Below are positions 10,529 through 20,580 of a stretch of DNA of 64,000 bases, piece after piece. Under the pieces are notes generated by a model. The model did no database searches, had not been told where the DNA came from, and worked only from the letters and a program-made list of their open reading frames with translations. This DNA comes from Tritrichomonas musculus. Lineage: Eukaryota; Parabasalia; Tritrichomonadida; Tritrichomonadidae. The position numbers and the translations under genes were made by a program. Where the stretch lies: the NCBI GenBank assembly GCA_039105265.1, contig JAPFFF010000008.1, positions 4,278,001 through 4,342,000 of the forward strand. Reading direction: 5' to 3'. Positions within the stretch are counted from its first letter, which is position 1; every line of letters begins with the position of its first letter.

Positions 10529-10923
10529 CAAACTCTTTTAGTTCTTACCATACAGCAATATTCAAATGAAATTTATGTTTATTATTTTTTAAATCAATTC
10601 TCCATCAAACAAAGAAATTTAGTATGGGATTGATGGTTTTAATTTTTTATAATTATAAATTTTATAATGTAATTTGTATAATATATTATAGAAAATAAAA
10701 CAATGCATGATCTATTAAGATTTTTTATAAATTTATCAAGATGTGAATCAAAGTTTTTAGATAAAATCATCATAAAACAAACGGATTTTGAATTGAAATA
10801 AAACATAACGGATTTTAATCTATTTCAACTCAATTTTTATTTATTTTGAATTGATCATCTGTTTCTGACAAGTCGGAAGGGGATCATATCACCAAATTAA
10901 TTTAACTTCATTTTATAACAATC
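10529..10923. other. Intergenic stretch upstream of LC8
   Basis: AT-rich with no coding frame. It carries the promoter of the LC8 gene near its right end, including a TCATTT initiator-like motif. Confidence 0.5.
10907..10917 (+). promoter_or_regulatory. Initiator-like motif before LC8
   Basis: TTCATTTTATA lies 14 bases before the ATG (A of TCA at 10910). This resembles the Trichomonas initiator, whose core is TCA followed by pyrimidine and T/A and lies within about 20 bases of the start codon. Confidence 0.4.
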
Positions 10924-11196
10924 ATGGCACAGGACCGCCGCGCTGTCGTTAAGAACGTTGATATGTCTGATGAAATGCAAACAGACGCCATCGATATTGC
11001 CACACAAGCCTTAGATCGTTTCAACATTGAAAAGGATATCGCAGCTTACATCAAAAAAGAATTCGACAAAAAATACAACCCAACATGGCACTGCGTTGTT
11101 GGCCGTTCATTCGGATCTTTTGTTACACACGAAACTAAGCACTTTGTTTACTTCTATATTGGTCAAGTTGCTGTTCAACTCTGGAAATGTGGTTAA
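10924..11196 (+). CDS. DYNLL1: Dynein light chain LC8 (DYNLL type)
   Basis: 90 residues, the standard LC8 length. The sequence is highly conserved: [20 protein letters not shown], then [40 protein letters not shown] and the C-terminal [16 protein letters not shown]8 is a homodimeric hub protein that binds short linear motifs in dynein intermediate chain and many other partners. In a flagellate it serves both cytoplasmic and axonemal dynein. The start ATG is preceded by an initiator-like TCATTT. Codon use is GC-richer than in neighbouring genes, which fits a highly expressed gene. The stop is in TAAA context. Confidence 0.97.
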   Translation: MAQDRRAVVKNVDMSDEMQTDAIDIATQALDRFNIEKDIAAYIKKEFDKKYNPTWHCVVGRSFGSFVTHETKHFVYFYIGQVAVQLWKCG

Positions 11197-11849
11197 ATTC
11201 CTTATTATTTTTTATTTCTTTTTTTTTTTTGAACAAATAAAACATAATTCTTTTTAGTATTTATTTCAAAAAAGTTTTTTATTAGTATCATTTATATTTA
11301 ATTTGTTTTTATTTTTGTTTAATATTTATTATTGTTATCACTATTTTATGAGTTGATAGTGAAACTACTCAAGGTCAGTTTTTCATTTCTAAATTAAAAT
11401 TATGTTTTCGAATGAAAAGCAATACATATATAATTCTTCAAATATTGAATGATTTTTTTCGATCAATGACACATTTATTTCAAATTAGACAGTTAATTAA
11501 AAAAAAAAAAAAATAATTGTATATTTTCTTTAATACATACGTATCCAATATTAATTCTCTATTAAAACAATAGTTAAGTTATAGTTTAATTAAATTCTTT
11601 TCAATTCAAATCTTTATGCGCAAAATGTCATGATTTATGTCTAAAAATTTTAAATCGAAAAAGGAAAATTTCATATTAAAATCAAATAAATGGATTTGGA
11701 ATATGAAATAAATGAATTATATTGGTTTTTATCTATTAATTATTGAGATAACAATTAATATTTCAAATAACGTTTTTACTTCCTCTTGAATTTCAAAAAG
11801 TTCAATAAAAATAAATGAAAGGAAGTTGATTATTCCTTATTCATTTATT
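11197..11849. other. AT-rich intergenic stretch
   Basis: About 650 bases with poly-T and poly-A runs and no convincing coding frame. It lies between the LC8 3' end and the FANCM start. Confidence 0.5.
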
Positions 11850-11850
11850 A
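11841..11850 (+). promoter_or_regulatory. Initiator-like motif before FANCM helicase
   Basis: TCATTTATTA runs directly into ATG 11850. It matches the 3' half of the Trichomonas initiator consensus. This supports ATG 11850 rather than an upstream TTG as the start. Confidence 0.35.
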
Positions 11851-14783
11851 TGAATTTAACCAATAGAACACCAACAAGATCTCATGAAGATATATTTATG
11901 ATTGAAGATACTCCAGAAGTAATGCAGCTGAATTTTCCTCCTACTGAAATTGAGGGGACGCCAGATTATACATTTTTACCAGCAGACGATAAACAACTAC
12001 AACATTTTTTATATCCATATGATGAAAATCGACGTGAATATCAGTTTGAAATAGTTGAAGAATGCTTCCGGCAAAATACTCTTGTTTGTTTACCGACAGG
12101 CTCAGGAAAAACATTAATTGCTGCAGTAGTAATCATGAATTTTCGAAGGTGGTATCCAAAAGGCAAAATTATATTTATGGCACCTTTCCGTACTCTTGTT
12201 AATCAACAAATTGACGCATGCATGTCGAAAACAGATATTAAAGAAGAAGATGTATGCATTTTAACAGGTACAACATTTTCTGGAAACCGTAGTCAATTAT
12301 GGGAAGAGAAATCAATTTTCTTTTGCACACCTCAAATTGTTCAAAACGATATATCAAAAAAAATACTTAATCCGTGTTCAATATGCCTTATTATTTTTGA
12401 TGAAGCTCACCATGCTAGTGGGAGTTATGCTTACGTTAATGTTGTTCGTATGATAGCTTCATACAGCAGCCAATTTCGTGTCATTGGCCTTTCAGCAACA
12501 CCAGGAAATGATGTAGATAAAATTCAAGCCGTTATTTATAACCTGATGATTAGCAAAATTATATATAAAGATGAAGAAGACGTAGAAATCGCAAAATATC
12601 AACATAAAACAAATGTAGAAATTGTTAAAGTACCATTAGGAAATGACGAATCGAAGCTTGAAGATTATTTATGCCAGTGCCTTACAACCTTTGCCGAACC
12701 ACTTGCAGAGAAAGGTTACATTAAATTATCTTCTTCACCAAAATGGATGACACACGGGATAGTGTGGAGAGCAATGGACCAATTTAAAAATAATAATAAT
12801 CGCTTTCAAATTCCTAATTTCTTCAAAATTATTGATAATTTTGGAACCCTTTTAAGCCTTGCTATCATGCAAGAAAAACTTACTAAATATGGTGCAACAA
12901 TGCTAAATGAAAGTATCAAAGATTATATAAAAAAGAAAAAAGAAACAGAATGTAAGAAAAAACTTGTATCTATGCCAGCTTTTCAACAGCTTCAACGAGA
13001 CTGTGAAACATCAAAAAATGTTTCTCATCCTAAACTTGCTAAACTTAGCGAAATTCTTGGTGACTTTTATTCTGAAAATAGTAATTCTCGGGCAATAGTT
13101 TTCACAAAGTATAGAGAAGCAGCTCTAGCTATCGTTGAATGCCTCAAAAAAGTGAAAGGTGTTAAAGCCTCCATATTCATAGGAAAATCAGATACAAGGA
13201 AAAATCATGGTCTTGATGAAACCACTCAAATAGAAATTCTTTCTTTATTTAAGCACGGAAATATTAATTGCATTGTAGCTACATCTGTTGCTGAAGAAGG
13301 ATTAGATATCGGTGAAGTTGATTTGATTATCTGTTATGATACATCATCATCACCACTAACAACTGTTCAAAGAATGGGAAGAACTGGTAGAAAAAGAAGC
13401 GGAAGAGTTATCGTTCTCATGTCAGAAGGATATGAAGAAAAGAATCTCGAAAAGGCTCAGTATTCACGAGCTTTAATTAAAAGAAAACTAACATCAGCTC
13501 TTGGAAATTTTATTCTTTACAAACCAGAGAGACCTAATTTACCAATTCCTGAGTCATGTGTTGCATTTAATGTAAATTGTGCTAGGCCGGAAAAAGACAA
13601 TAGATCAAATATTTTAACTGACATGAATAAGAAAAGAAAGAAAAATAATGAAAATGAAGTTTTATCGAAAACAGAAATGACAAGACTCCAATGCTGTTAT
13701 GATTCATCTTTGAAATATAGAAATATGTGCATTAATGACGGGTCTTTATTATATGATCATGGATATACAATCATTTCCCATTCAACAGAAAGCAACCTCT
13801 TATCTTCTATGAAAAACAAATTTTCTTTATCACTTGATATTGAAAAGCAATTAAGTGATATTATTAAAGAAGTAGAAAATCTAAATAAAGACACAAATAA
13901 GCATAATAAACCCAGAGAGAAGTCCAATGACCCATTTTGGATTGATGATTCAAGCGATTCCTCAGAAGATGATATTGAAGAGATTAATGACCCCAAAGGA
14001 AATGAAAATACATCACCAACAACATCACCTTTACTTTCAATACAAGCAAACTCCGGACAACCATTATTCTCGATATCACAAATAACCCCACCTCACCAAC
14101 AACAGCCATTAATTAGTCTAAATAAAAGGCAAATAGATGCGCAAAAACCAACAAAAAAACATCAAAACCGAACAACAGCAACGAAAGAAAATACTGTTAA
14201 AATAAAAAAACAAATTCAAAAACAATTGTTTGATGAAAATGTTAATAGTATTCAAGTTCATAATAAAAATTCCGCTAAATTTATATCAGCTAGACAATTG
14301 GACAAAATGAAGCAAACAAGCTTATTTTCCTTTGTCTCCAATAATGATAACGACTGTATTAATGTAAGCCAACCATCCGCAATAACAAATCAATATTCGC
14401 CGAATTTAGAATTAAAAACAAAAAGATTTTTGGATTCAGATTCTGATGATTCTGATGATACCATCCTAGATGAAAATCCAAATAATAATAATTATACCGA
14501 AGCGAATATAGCAAGTAACGTTTCAAAAACATCTAATTATCAGAAAAAATCCCAAACTTCTTTTTTATCTGATTATGATTATGATGATAATGGTAGTGAG
14601 ATAGAAGAAATTATTAGTCAGAGTGAACAAACATTTATTAAAAACAGCTCTTCTGATGAACAAGCAGAATCAGAGTGCCCAGATTTTCTTGCTCTGAAAA
14701 AGGAAATCGGAAAAAAGTCAAACATTGATTTTTTGAAGGACACAGAACTTGATAGTATAGATTTAGATGAATATTTTAAATAA
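11850..14783 (+). CDS. FANCM: FANCM/MPH1/Hef-type DNA helicase
   Basis: 977 residues from ATG 11850; the frame extends upstream only to a TTG. The SF2 helicase core is complete. The REYQ motif NRREYQFEIVEECF is followed by Walker A PTGSGKT (residue about 82), DEAH in FDEAHHA (about 184), motif III LSATPG (about 215) and motif VI QRMGRTGRKRSG (about 507). A FANCM-like helical insertion lies between the two RecA lobes. FANCM/MPH1 remodels stalled forks and dissolves D-loops. The C-terminal 400 residues are disordered and acidic with Ser-Asp clusters. They include QTSLFSFV (about 822), which nearly matches a PCNA-binding PIP box. No ERCC4 nuclease domain is visible, so this resembles the yeast MPH1 layout. 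Confident family assignment. Confidence 0.9.
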   Translation: MNLTNRTPTRSHEDIFMIEDTPEVMQLNFPPTEIEGTPDYTFLPADDKQLQHFLYPYDENRREYQFEIVEECFRQNTLVCLPTGSGKTLIAAVVIMNFRRWYPKGKIIFMAPFRTLVNQQIDACMSKTDIKEEDVCILTGTTFSGNRSQLWEEKSIFFCTPQIVQNDISKKILNPCSICLIIFDEAHHASGSYAYVNVVRMIASYSSQFRVIGLSATPGNDVDKIQAVIYNLMISKIIYKDEEDVEIAKYQHKTNVEIVKVPLGNDESKLEDYLCQCLTTFAEPLAEKGYIKLSSSPKWMTHGIVWRAMDQFKNNNNRFQIPNFFKIIDNFGTLLSLAIMQEKLTKYGATMLNESIKDYIKKKKETECKKKLVSMPAFQQLQRDCETSKNVSHPKLAKLSEILGDFYSENSNSRAIVFTKYREAALAIVECLKKVKGVKASIFIGKSDTRKNHGLDETTQIEILSLFKHGNINCIVATSVAEEGLDIGEVDLIICYDTSSSPLTTVQRMGRTGRKRSGRVIVLMSEGYEEKNLEKAQYSRALIKRKLTSALGNFILYKPERPNLPIPESCVAFNVNCARPEKDNRSNILTDMNKKRKKNNENEVLSKTEMTRLQCCYDSSLKYRNMCINDGSLLYDHGYTIISHSTESNLLSSMKNKFSLSLDIEKQLSDIIKEVENLNKDTNKHNKPREKSNDPFWIDDSSDSSEDDIEEINDPKGNENTSPTTSPLLSIQANSGQPLFSISQITPPHQQQPLISLNKRQIDAQKPTKKHQNRTTATKENTVKIKKQIQKQLFDENVNSIQVHNKNSAKFISARQLDKMKQTSLFSFVSNNDNDCINVSQPSAITNQYSPNLELKTKRFLDSDSDDSDDTILDENPNNNNYTEANIASNVSKTSNYQKKSQTSFLSDYDYDDNGSEIEEIISQSEQTFIKNSSSDEQAESECPDFLALKKEIGKKSNIDFLKDTELDSIDLDEYFK

Positions 14784-15180
14784 AGCAATAAATGTTATTA
14801 ATAATATTTTCATTTTGCTTCATAAATATTTTTTTTTGGAAAAATAATCTTTAAAAAAATCACATATTGATATCTTTGCATGTCCTATTTATCATACCAC
14901 TTGCTTATTCTACTGATGATGTAAATTCTATATTATTGAATTCGACAAAGGAAATTTCAATTTTCATCATTTCCATTAATAAGAAATGAATCAAAATAAG
15001 AAATAAAAACAAATAAATACTTATATGATAGAATCATTATTCTGTTTTCAATAAAAAAATATTTATTTTAATAAAATTCGTAAACGGTATTTTTTTCAAA
15101 ATTGAGAATAATCAAAAAAATTCAATTCTTAGAATTCAAATATCAAAAGTGTCTAAATAAGACGTTTAGAAAACTTATTC
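14784..15180. other. AT-rich intergenic stretch
   Basis: About 400 bases between two plus-strand genes; poly-A/T runs, no coding frame or structure of note. Confidence 0.5.
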
Positions 15181-18100
15181 ATGAATACCTCGAATAAAAT
15201 CCAAACAGAATCAGAAGACGAAAATGCTTTATTTGATGATCAACAATTAAATGTACCGTCACCAGAAATCGGAAACATTTGCGCACAAAATCAACAACTA
15301 ATATCAGAAAATGAAGTATTAAAATCTCAACTTCAAAAAGCGCTAGATTTTGAAAATGAAATAAAAACTTTACAAAAAACACTCTACGATGAAAATTCTA
15401 AATTAAAAACTCAGCTTCTCGAAACAAATCAAAATATATCTCAATTAAAAAAACGACTTCAATTATCGCAACAAAAATGCCAAGACTCAGAGGGACAACT
15501 TTTAAAGCTTCAATCTAACTCCCAAAAATTGGAAGAAGAAAATAAAGCATTGCTGAGTCAGATATCTTCTTTAAATAGCGAAAATTCTCAAATAGCAGAC
15601 AAATTACAATCTTTACAGTCATCTATGAATGATGAAAAACAAAATCAAACTTCTTTTTTAGTATTAATATCAAAAATATTTGAACAATCTTTCACAAATT
15701 TCGATGAGGCAGTTCCTTTTTTACAAAATGTTAAAAAAGACCTTCAAAGACTTTCAGAACAAGATAGTGACCAAGCAAATCAGAATCAAATATCGTCTGA
15801 ACTCGAAAAATTAAAACAAACTAATGATAAATTAACAAAAAAATGCGATAAATATAAAAAGCAGGTTCAAGTCCTCACGCAAAAAATAGAAGAATCCAGT
15901 AAGGAAAATGAAGAAAGAGTGACGAATATCACATCAAATCAAAAACAATTCGAGGAACAACATAATTCTCTGATGCAACAAAATAAAAGCATAACAAAAC
16001 AACTTAATAGTTGTAAGGAAAGCTTGAACTTTTTACAAGTACGCTTAGATCAAAGTCAAAAAGATCGGGAAACTGAACTTCAAAAATACAAACAGATTAT
16101 TGACTCTAAGGATAAAAGAATTAATGAATTAAAAGATCTTTTAGCAAATCCGCTTAGAACAGATTCAAATCAATCACAAAAAATAATACAAGAACTAAGC
16201 CGTAAAAAATGCGAATTTGATGATCTTTCAGAGAGATTTTGCGATGCTCAAAATTCAATTGAAGGCCTTCGATCTAAACTTTCCAAGGCAATAATGAAAA
16301 TTAAAAAGCTTAAATCAGAAAAAGATCAAATGAAGAAACAGTTTGAAATTATTTCTAAAAAGAGGAGCTCTAATGATGAAGTAATTTCTCAAGTAACTAT
16401 AAAAAATTCTGAACTTTTGAATCAAAATGACCAACTTCAGATCGAAAATGATAATTTGAAAACACAACTAAAAGCTGCTTTAGCATCTCATGCAGAAGGA
16501 GAATCAGCATGGAATTCAAAAGCACAAGAAGTGAAAAGATTACAATCATCAATTAATTCGATAGATTCTATTATTGATCGCCAGAGAGATGAAATCGAAA
16601 AACAAAACATACAGAAGAAAATGATGGTTGAATTGATACATAAAATGAACCAAACTGTTCTTAATTTTGATGCTCTATTAACTGACGAGATTAAGAAAAA
16701 TCAAGACTTAACTTCTCAAGTTAAAAGACTAACTAAAAATATTCAAAAAAATCAAGAATTAGCTGATAGTGGCTTCAACAACCCACGATTAATTAATTCG
16801 ATTAAAGATTTTGCATATGAACGATTCGACGAAAAACTTAGATTTTCTTTCATTCAAATATTAAATGATGATTCGTTAAATGTAACAGACAAAATGATGA
16901 AAATATTTGAAGCCTTAGATTCATCTTTTAAGGAAATGGATGATAAGATTAAATCTTTATCAAATGATAATTCTACTTTCCAAACTGAGAATTTATCGTC
17001 AAAAGTCAAAAATGATCAATTAAACACTGTTATAAATTCAATACTTTCTTCATTTCGCAGAATTTTAGGAGGAGATCCTAATCAAGCGATGTCAGATTTT
17101 ATTGCAGTTCAATCAATGAAACTTGAGATGTCATTAAGAAACAGAGATACAGAAAAGAATTCTAAATCTCGTATCAAAAAATTACAAAATTCTGATATTA
17201 ATTTAGACTTTTTATTTGAAGGTGCAATTGAAGAACGTAAAAGACAAATTGAAAATTTATTAAAATCTGGAATAGATTCAGATACAGCATTTGAAATTTT
17301 CACTCTTCAAGCTCTTTCAAATATCGAATTAAACAATCAACTGAGCCAATTAAGAAGTCTTACTTCTGAGCAAGACGACCAAATAAATACGATTTATGAA
17401 TGTATAGGCTCACATGATTTGTCAAAGATTTCATCTACTATGAAAAGTTTGAAAAAAGAGAATCTTAAACTTCAAAAAATCCACAAACGATTTTTATCAG
17501 ATAATCCTACAATCACTTCTCTTGAAGAGCAGGTTGAGCAGCTTAAAGAAGAAACTACTTGTTTAAGGAATGATCTAAAATCAGTTGTTAACGATGCAAC
17601 AACACTTCAAAACGAATTAGATATGAAGACATCACAATATAATTCTTTAGAAATTGCACATACGCAGCTAATGAAAGAATCATCAGATCTTCAATCAAAA
17701 CATTTAAAAGAAGTAAACGAATTTGAAACCATCATTGATGCCAGAAATCGTGAGATTCGTGACTTGACAATTAAAATAACACAACTTAAATCTGAATCAC
17801 ATGATCAAATTGAAATGCTAAGGAAGAGTAATGAACACATGAAAAGCATCAATGAGAAACGAGCATCTCAATTTAAGAAAACATTGTCTCTCTTTCAAGA
17901 AAAAAAGCGAAATCGAGAAGAGCAATTAGCTGCTCGCATAAAAACGGCAGAAGTACACCACCAAGAAGAAATTGAGCAATACCAAAATGATATTGAACAA
18001 TTAAAACAAAAAATACTTTCGACTTCAGAAGATAATAAGAAACAAACCAATGAAAAAGATGAATTAAACAGACGATTATCAGAATCACTCAAGAAAAGTG

Positions 18101-18456
18101 AAGAAAGAAATCAAAAAATGACCAATGAATTATCAAGATTATCGATTGCTAATAAAACACTTGAAGGACAAATGAAAAGTATACAAGATCAAATGAAACG
18201 TGAAGCCCAACTTCTTAAAACGCAATTTACTTTTGATACAATGACAAACGAAACCAAGTTTCAAGAAAAATTAGCTAATCTTAAGATGTCATTAATGAAA
18301 GAAAAGAATGACTTAGTCTTTCTCGTCCTTTCAGAATTTGATGAAATAAATGATTTTGATTCGGAAATAATTGATGATGATACATTTAAGAGCACAATAC
18401 AGAGAATTGGTAAAGAATATCGAAAACAGAAGATGTCAAATCAATCCTGTAGGTGA
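15181..18456 (+). CDS. Long coiled-coil protein, golgin/centrosomal-like
   Basis: 1091 residues from ATG 15181. Almost the whole chain is heptad-rich and high in Glu, Lys, Gln, Asn and Ser, with only short breaks, for example around residues 540-600 and 680-720. There is no N-terminal motor, signal peptide, membrane anchor or recognisable GRIP domain. Such proteins act as extended tethers or scaffolds at Golgi, centrosome/basal body or nuclear structures; which one cannot be told. The N-terminal 40 residues are acidic and not coiled. A short region around NPRLINSIKDFAYERF (residue about 535) is less heptad-like and may be a small folded domain. The gene is convergent with the HEAT-repeat gene downstream. 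Confidence 0.8.
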   Translation: MNTSNKIQTESEDENALFDDQQLNVPSPEIGNICAQNQQLISENEVLKSQLQKALDFENEIKTLQKTLYDENSKLKTQLLETNQNISQLKKRLQLSQQKCQDSEGQLLKLQSNSQKLEEENKALLSQISSLNSENSQIADKLQSLQSSMNDEKQNQTSFLVLISKIFEQSFTNFDEAVPFLQNVKKDLQRLSEQDSDQANQNQISSELEKLKQTNDKLTKKCDKYKKQVQVLTQKIEESSKENEERVTNITSNQKQFEEQHNSLMQQNKSITKQLNSCKESLNFLQVRLDQSQKDRETELQKYKQIIDSKDKRINELKDLLANPLRTDSNQSQKIIQELSRKKCEFDDLSERFCDAQNSIEGLRSKLSKAIMKIKKLKSEKDQMKKQFEIISKKRSSNDEVISQVTIKNSELLNQNDQLQIENDNLKTQLKAALASHAEGESAWNSKAQEVKRLQSSINSIDSIIDRQRDEIEKQNIQKKMMVELIHKMNQTVLNFDALLTDEIKKNQDLTSQVKRLTKNIQKNQELADSGFNNPRLINSIKDFAYERFDEKLRFSFIQILNDDSLNVTDKMMKIFEALDSSFKEMDDKIKSLSNDNSTFQTENLSSKVKNDQLNTVINSILSSFRRILGGDPNQAMSDFIAVQSMKLEMSLRNRDTEKNSKSRIKKLQNSDINLDFLFEGAIEERKRQIENLLKSGIDSDTAFEIFTLQALSNIELNNQLSQLRSLTSEQDDQINTIYECIGSHDLSKISSTMKSLKKENLKLQKIHKRFLSDNPTITSLEEQVEQLKEETTCLRNDLKSVVNDATTLQNELDMKTSQYNSLEIAHTQLMKESSDLQSKHLKEVNEFETIIDARNREIRDLTIKITQLKSESHDQIEMLRKSNEHMKSINEKRASQFKKTLSLFQEKKRNREEQLAARIKTAEVHHQEEIEQYQNDIEQLKQKILSTSEDNKKQTNEKDELNRRLSESLKKSEERNQKMTNELSRLSIANKTLEGQMKSIQDQMKREAQLLKTQFTFDTMTNETKFQEKLANLKMSLMKEKNDLVFLVLSEFDEINDFDSEIIDDDTFKSTIQRIGKEYRKQKMSNQSCR

Positions 18457-18789
18457 TAATTATATTGATTATTCATACTTTTTGTTATTTTTTTTTTATA
18501 ATTATTAAATAATTTGTTATTTATTCATTATATTGATAATTGTTAATGCTTTTTTTTTTTTTTTTAAGTTTAAATACGTTCGAAAATAGAATTTTGTCAA
18601 ATATGAAAATATCAAAACAAATTTATATAAATTACATTAGTAGCGCTATATTAATGACGCAACTTCTTAGCATAACTAAAATTTGAAAACGAAACAGTCT
18701 CTTTTCAAAACGAATATCAATTTCGATATTCATTTTCAATCAAATTTTTGATCAATTAAATTGATTCAAAAATTGAAATAAAAATTAAT
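18457..18789. other. Intergenic region between convergent genes
   Basis: Contains two long poly-T tracts (about 18488-18497 and 18550-18565) and AT-rich filler. It serves as 3' flank for both neighbours. No gene is seen. Confidence 0.5.
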
Positions 18790-20580
18790 TCATTTATCCC
18801 TGCTTTCAGCTTCTTCCTCTTCTTCTTCTTCCTCTTCATAATATTCATAATCGTCATCTGTATTTTTCTTTTTCTTAGATTTTTTTTTATCATCTTCATT
18901 TTTCATTTTTATATCATTATTATCATCCACTTTTTTAGCTTTATGAGCAAGAACACGATCTAAAATCGAATGACAATAAATTGCATTCTCTTTAACAGTG
19001 ATTATCTCGTCATTTTCAAGATTATTTAACCATGAAAGAAGTTCGTTTTTAATTTCATCTGGAGGATTAATTGACAATAATTCAACGATTGTTCTTGATA
19101 GGCTAATTTTGACTTCTGAACATCCAAAGTTTACTTCACTTCTCATAAAATCAATAGGTTTGTCTAGAAACCAATTCCATGAAAATTCTTTAATGAAATC
19201 TAAAAACATTTCACCAATAACGCATCTAACCATGAAAGATGGAGCATTGATGAATGGAAAAACATATTCAGTCATTTCATTTGCAAATTCGCGTAAAATA
19301 GGATATTTTGTATACAATCTTAAAATTTGAATAGAAGCAGATCTCCAATTCGGAGTTGCTGCATTAAAAAGAAATAAGAATCCTTTTTTTAAGGATTCTT
19401 TGTTTAAATGTTTTGAATCAACGAGAGGAACCACTTTATGCATTATGTGATATGTAACCGATTCAATTGGGAGAACACCGATTAAATTTAGAGTATTGAT
19501 CATTGAATTGTGAAAATTCGCATGCGGATGATATCTTAGTAGCGATGCCCATAAATCAATTACACCTGATCTGATATCTTCAAATGGCGAATTCATTCCT
19601 TGCTCAAAAATTTGAGGGACTTCAGAAAGTGATTCTGCTGTGAAATATTTGATACATTCTGAAAAAACATTTAATGAAATTGATTGTACTTGAGTAACTG
19701 AATCTTTTACAAGCTTAATAATTGCTAATGCAAATATTGATGGATCTGGTGCTTTAATTATTGCTTTTTTTATTTGTTGTGCGAGAGCAAATCTGACATA
19801 CCATGAAGGATCTTCAACCATCTGTAAATATTTGTAAGCCCATTGAGAGTTTGAAAAATAATTCGTTCCTATGAGTGTTGCTGAAGCTAAAGCTGCGGTT
19901 TTAACTTTAAAATCTTTATCTGACAAACAAGGAATTAATAAATCATTAATTAATTCTTCAAAAAGAGGTGAATCTTCTTTTGTTTTTGAAGTAATATAAG
20001 GGATTGATTTTAGTACACATATTTTAACATAGGTAGATTTTGATTTTGCTAAACATTTAACTCTGTCTATGATTTTTTCTTTCCATGAATCATTAACTAA
20101 ACCAAAAAAATAAGATTGAATACGAATTGCTAAGCCTTGAGGATGAATAGTCGATGGAATGAAAAGTTGATCGAGTGATGGCAATATTAGCGTTTCTATT
20201 CTATTAATATCGTAGTATTTCGCAATTATAGAAGATACCTCCATCATTTGACTTTCGATAAATATAGAACTTTGACGTATTATATCGTTTATCGGAAATA
20301 ATAGGTCATCAAGCAGGTCAAAAGGATAATGTGGAGGCATAAATAATGGAAGCATTGAAATAAACGAACATGCGTTAGTACGATCGGCAAAATTGATCCA
20401 ATTTTTGATAAAAGGAATAAGGTCTTTTTTGATTTCGCTTTCATTCAACTTTTGCAGGTATAATGGAAGCGCTTGAATAAAATTTGATTCAGAAAATTCT
20501 TTATGATGTATAACATCCTGTATTAGCTGTGATAACTCTCCTTCATTAAAAAAAAGACATGATTTATTGTTGCAAGACAT
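18790..20580 (-). CDS. HEAT-repeat protein, PP2A scaffold (A subunit) -like
   Basis: 596 residues from ATG at 20580-20578, about the length of PR65, the PP2A A subunit (near 590). The chain is all-helical HEAT repeats. Typical units include LIPCLSDKDFKVKTAALASA, DPSWYVRFALAQQIKKAI, LVKDSVTQVQSISLNVFSEC and PSFMVRCVIGEMF. The order and DPSWYVR-type repeat match PR65 (DKSWRVR). PR65 is the scaffold that joins the catalytic and regulatory subunits of phosphatase 2A. The C-terminus carries an atypical extension of about 60 residues, Lys-rich then Tyr/Glu-rich, ending in a long Glu run. That tail is absent from canonical PR65. Divergence is high, so another HEAT adaptor is possible. A PPP-type catalytic gene lies 12 kb away. 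Confidence 0.65.
   Translation of the reverse strand: MSCNNKSCLFFNEGELSQLIQDVIHHKEFSESNFIQALPLYLQKLNESEIKKDLIPFIKNWINFADRTNACSFISMLPLFMPPHYPFDLLDDLLFPINDIIRQSSIFIESQMMEVSSIIAKYYDINRIETLILPSLDQLFIPSTIHPQGLAIRIQSYFFGLVNDSWKEKIIDRVKCLAKSKSTYVKICVLKSIPYITSKTKEDSPLFEELINDLLIPCLSDKDFKVKTAALASATLIGTNYFSNSQWAYKYLQMVEDPSWYVRFALAQQIKKAIIKAPDPSIFALAIIKLVKDSVTQVQSISLNVFSECIKYFTAESLSEVPQIFEQGMNSPFEDIRSGVIDLWASLLRYHPHANFHNSMINTLNLIGVLPIESVTYHIMHKVVPLVDSKHLNKESLKKGFLFLFNAATPNWRSASIQILRLYTKYPILREFANEMTEYVFPFINAPSFMVRCVIGEMFLDFIKEFSWNWFLDKPIDFMRSEVNFGCSEVKISLSRTIVELLSINPPDEIKNELLSWLNNLENDEIITVKENAIYCHSILDRVLAHKAKKVDDNNDIKMKNEDDKKKSKKKKNTDDDYEYYEEEEEEEEEAESRDK

Noticed and set aside
11197-11280. Open frame overlapping the LC8 3' end
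   Set aside because: It is a shadow frame of LC8 running into poly-T/Phe codons with no start or conservation.
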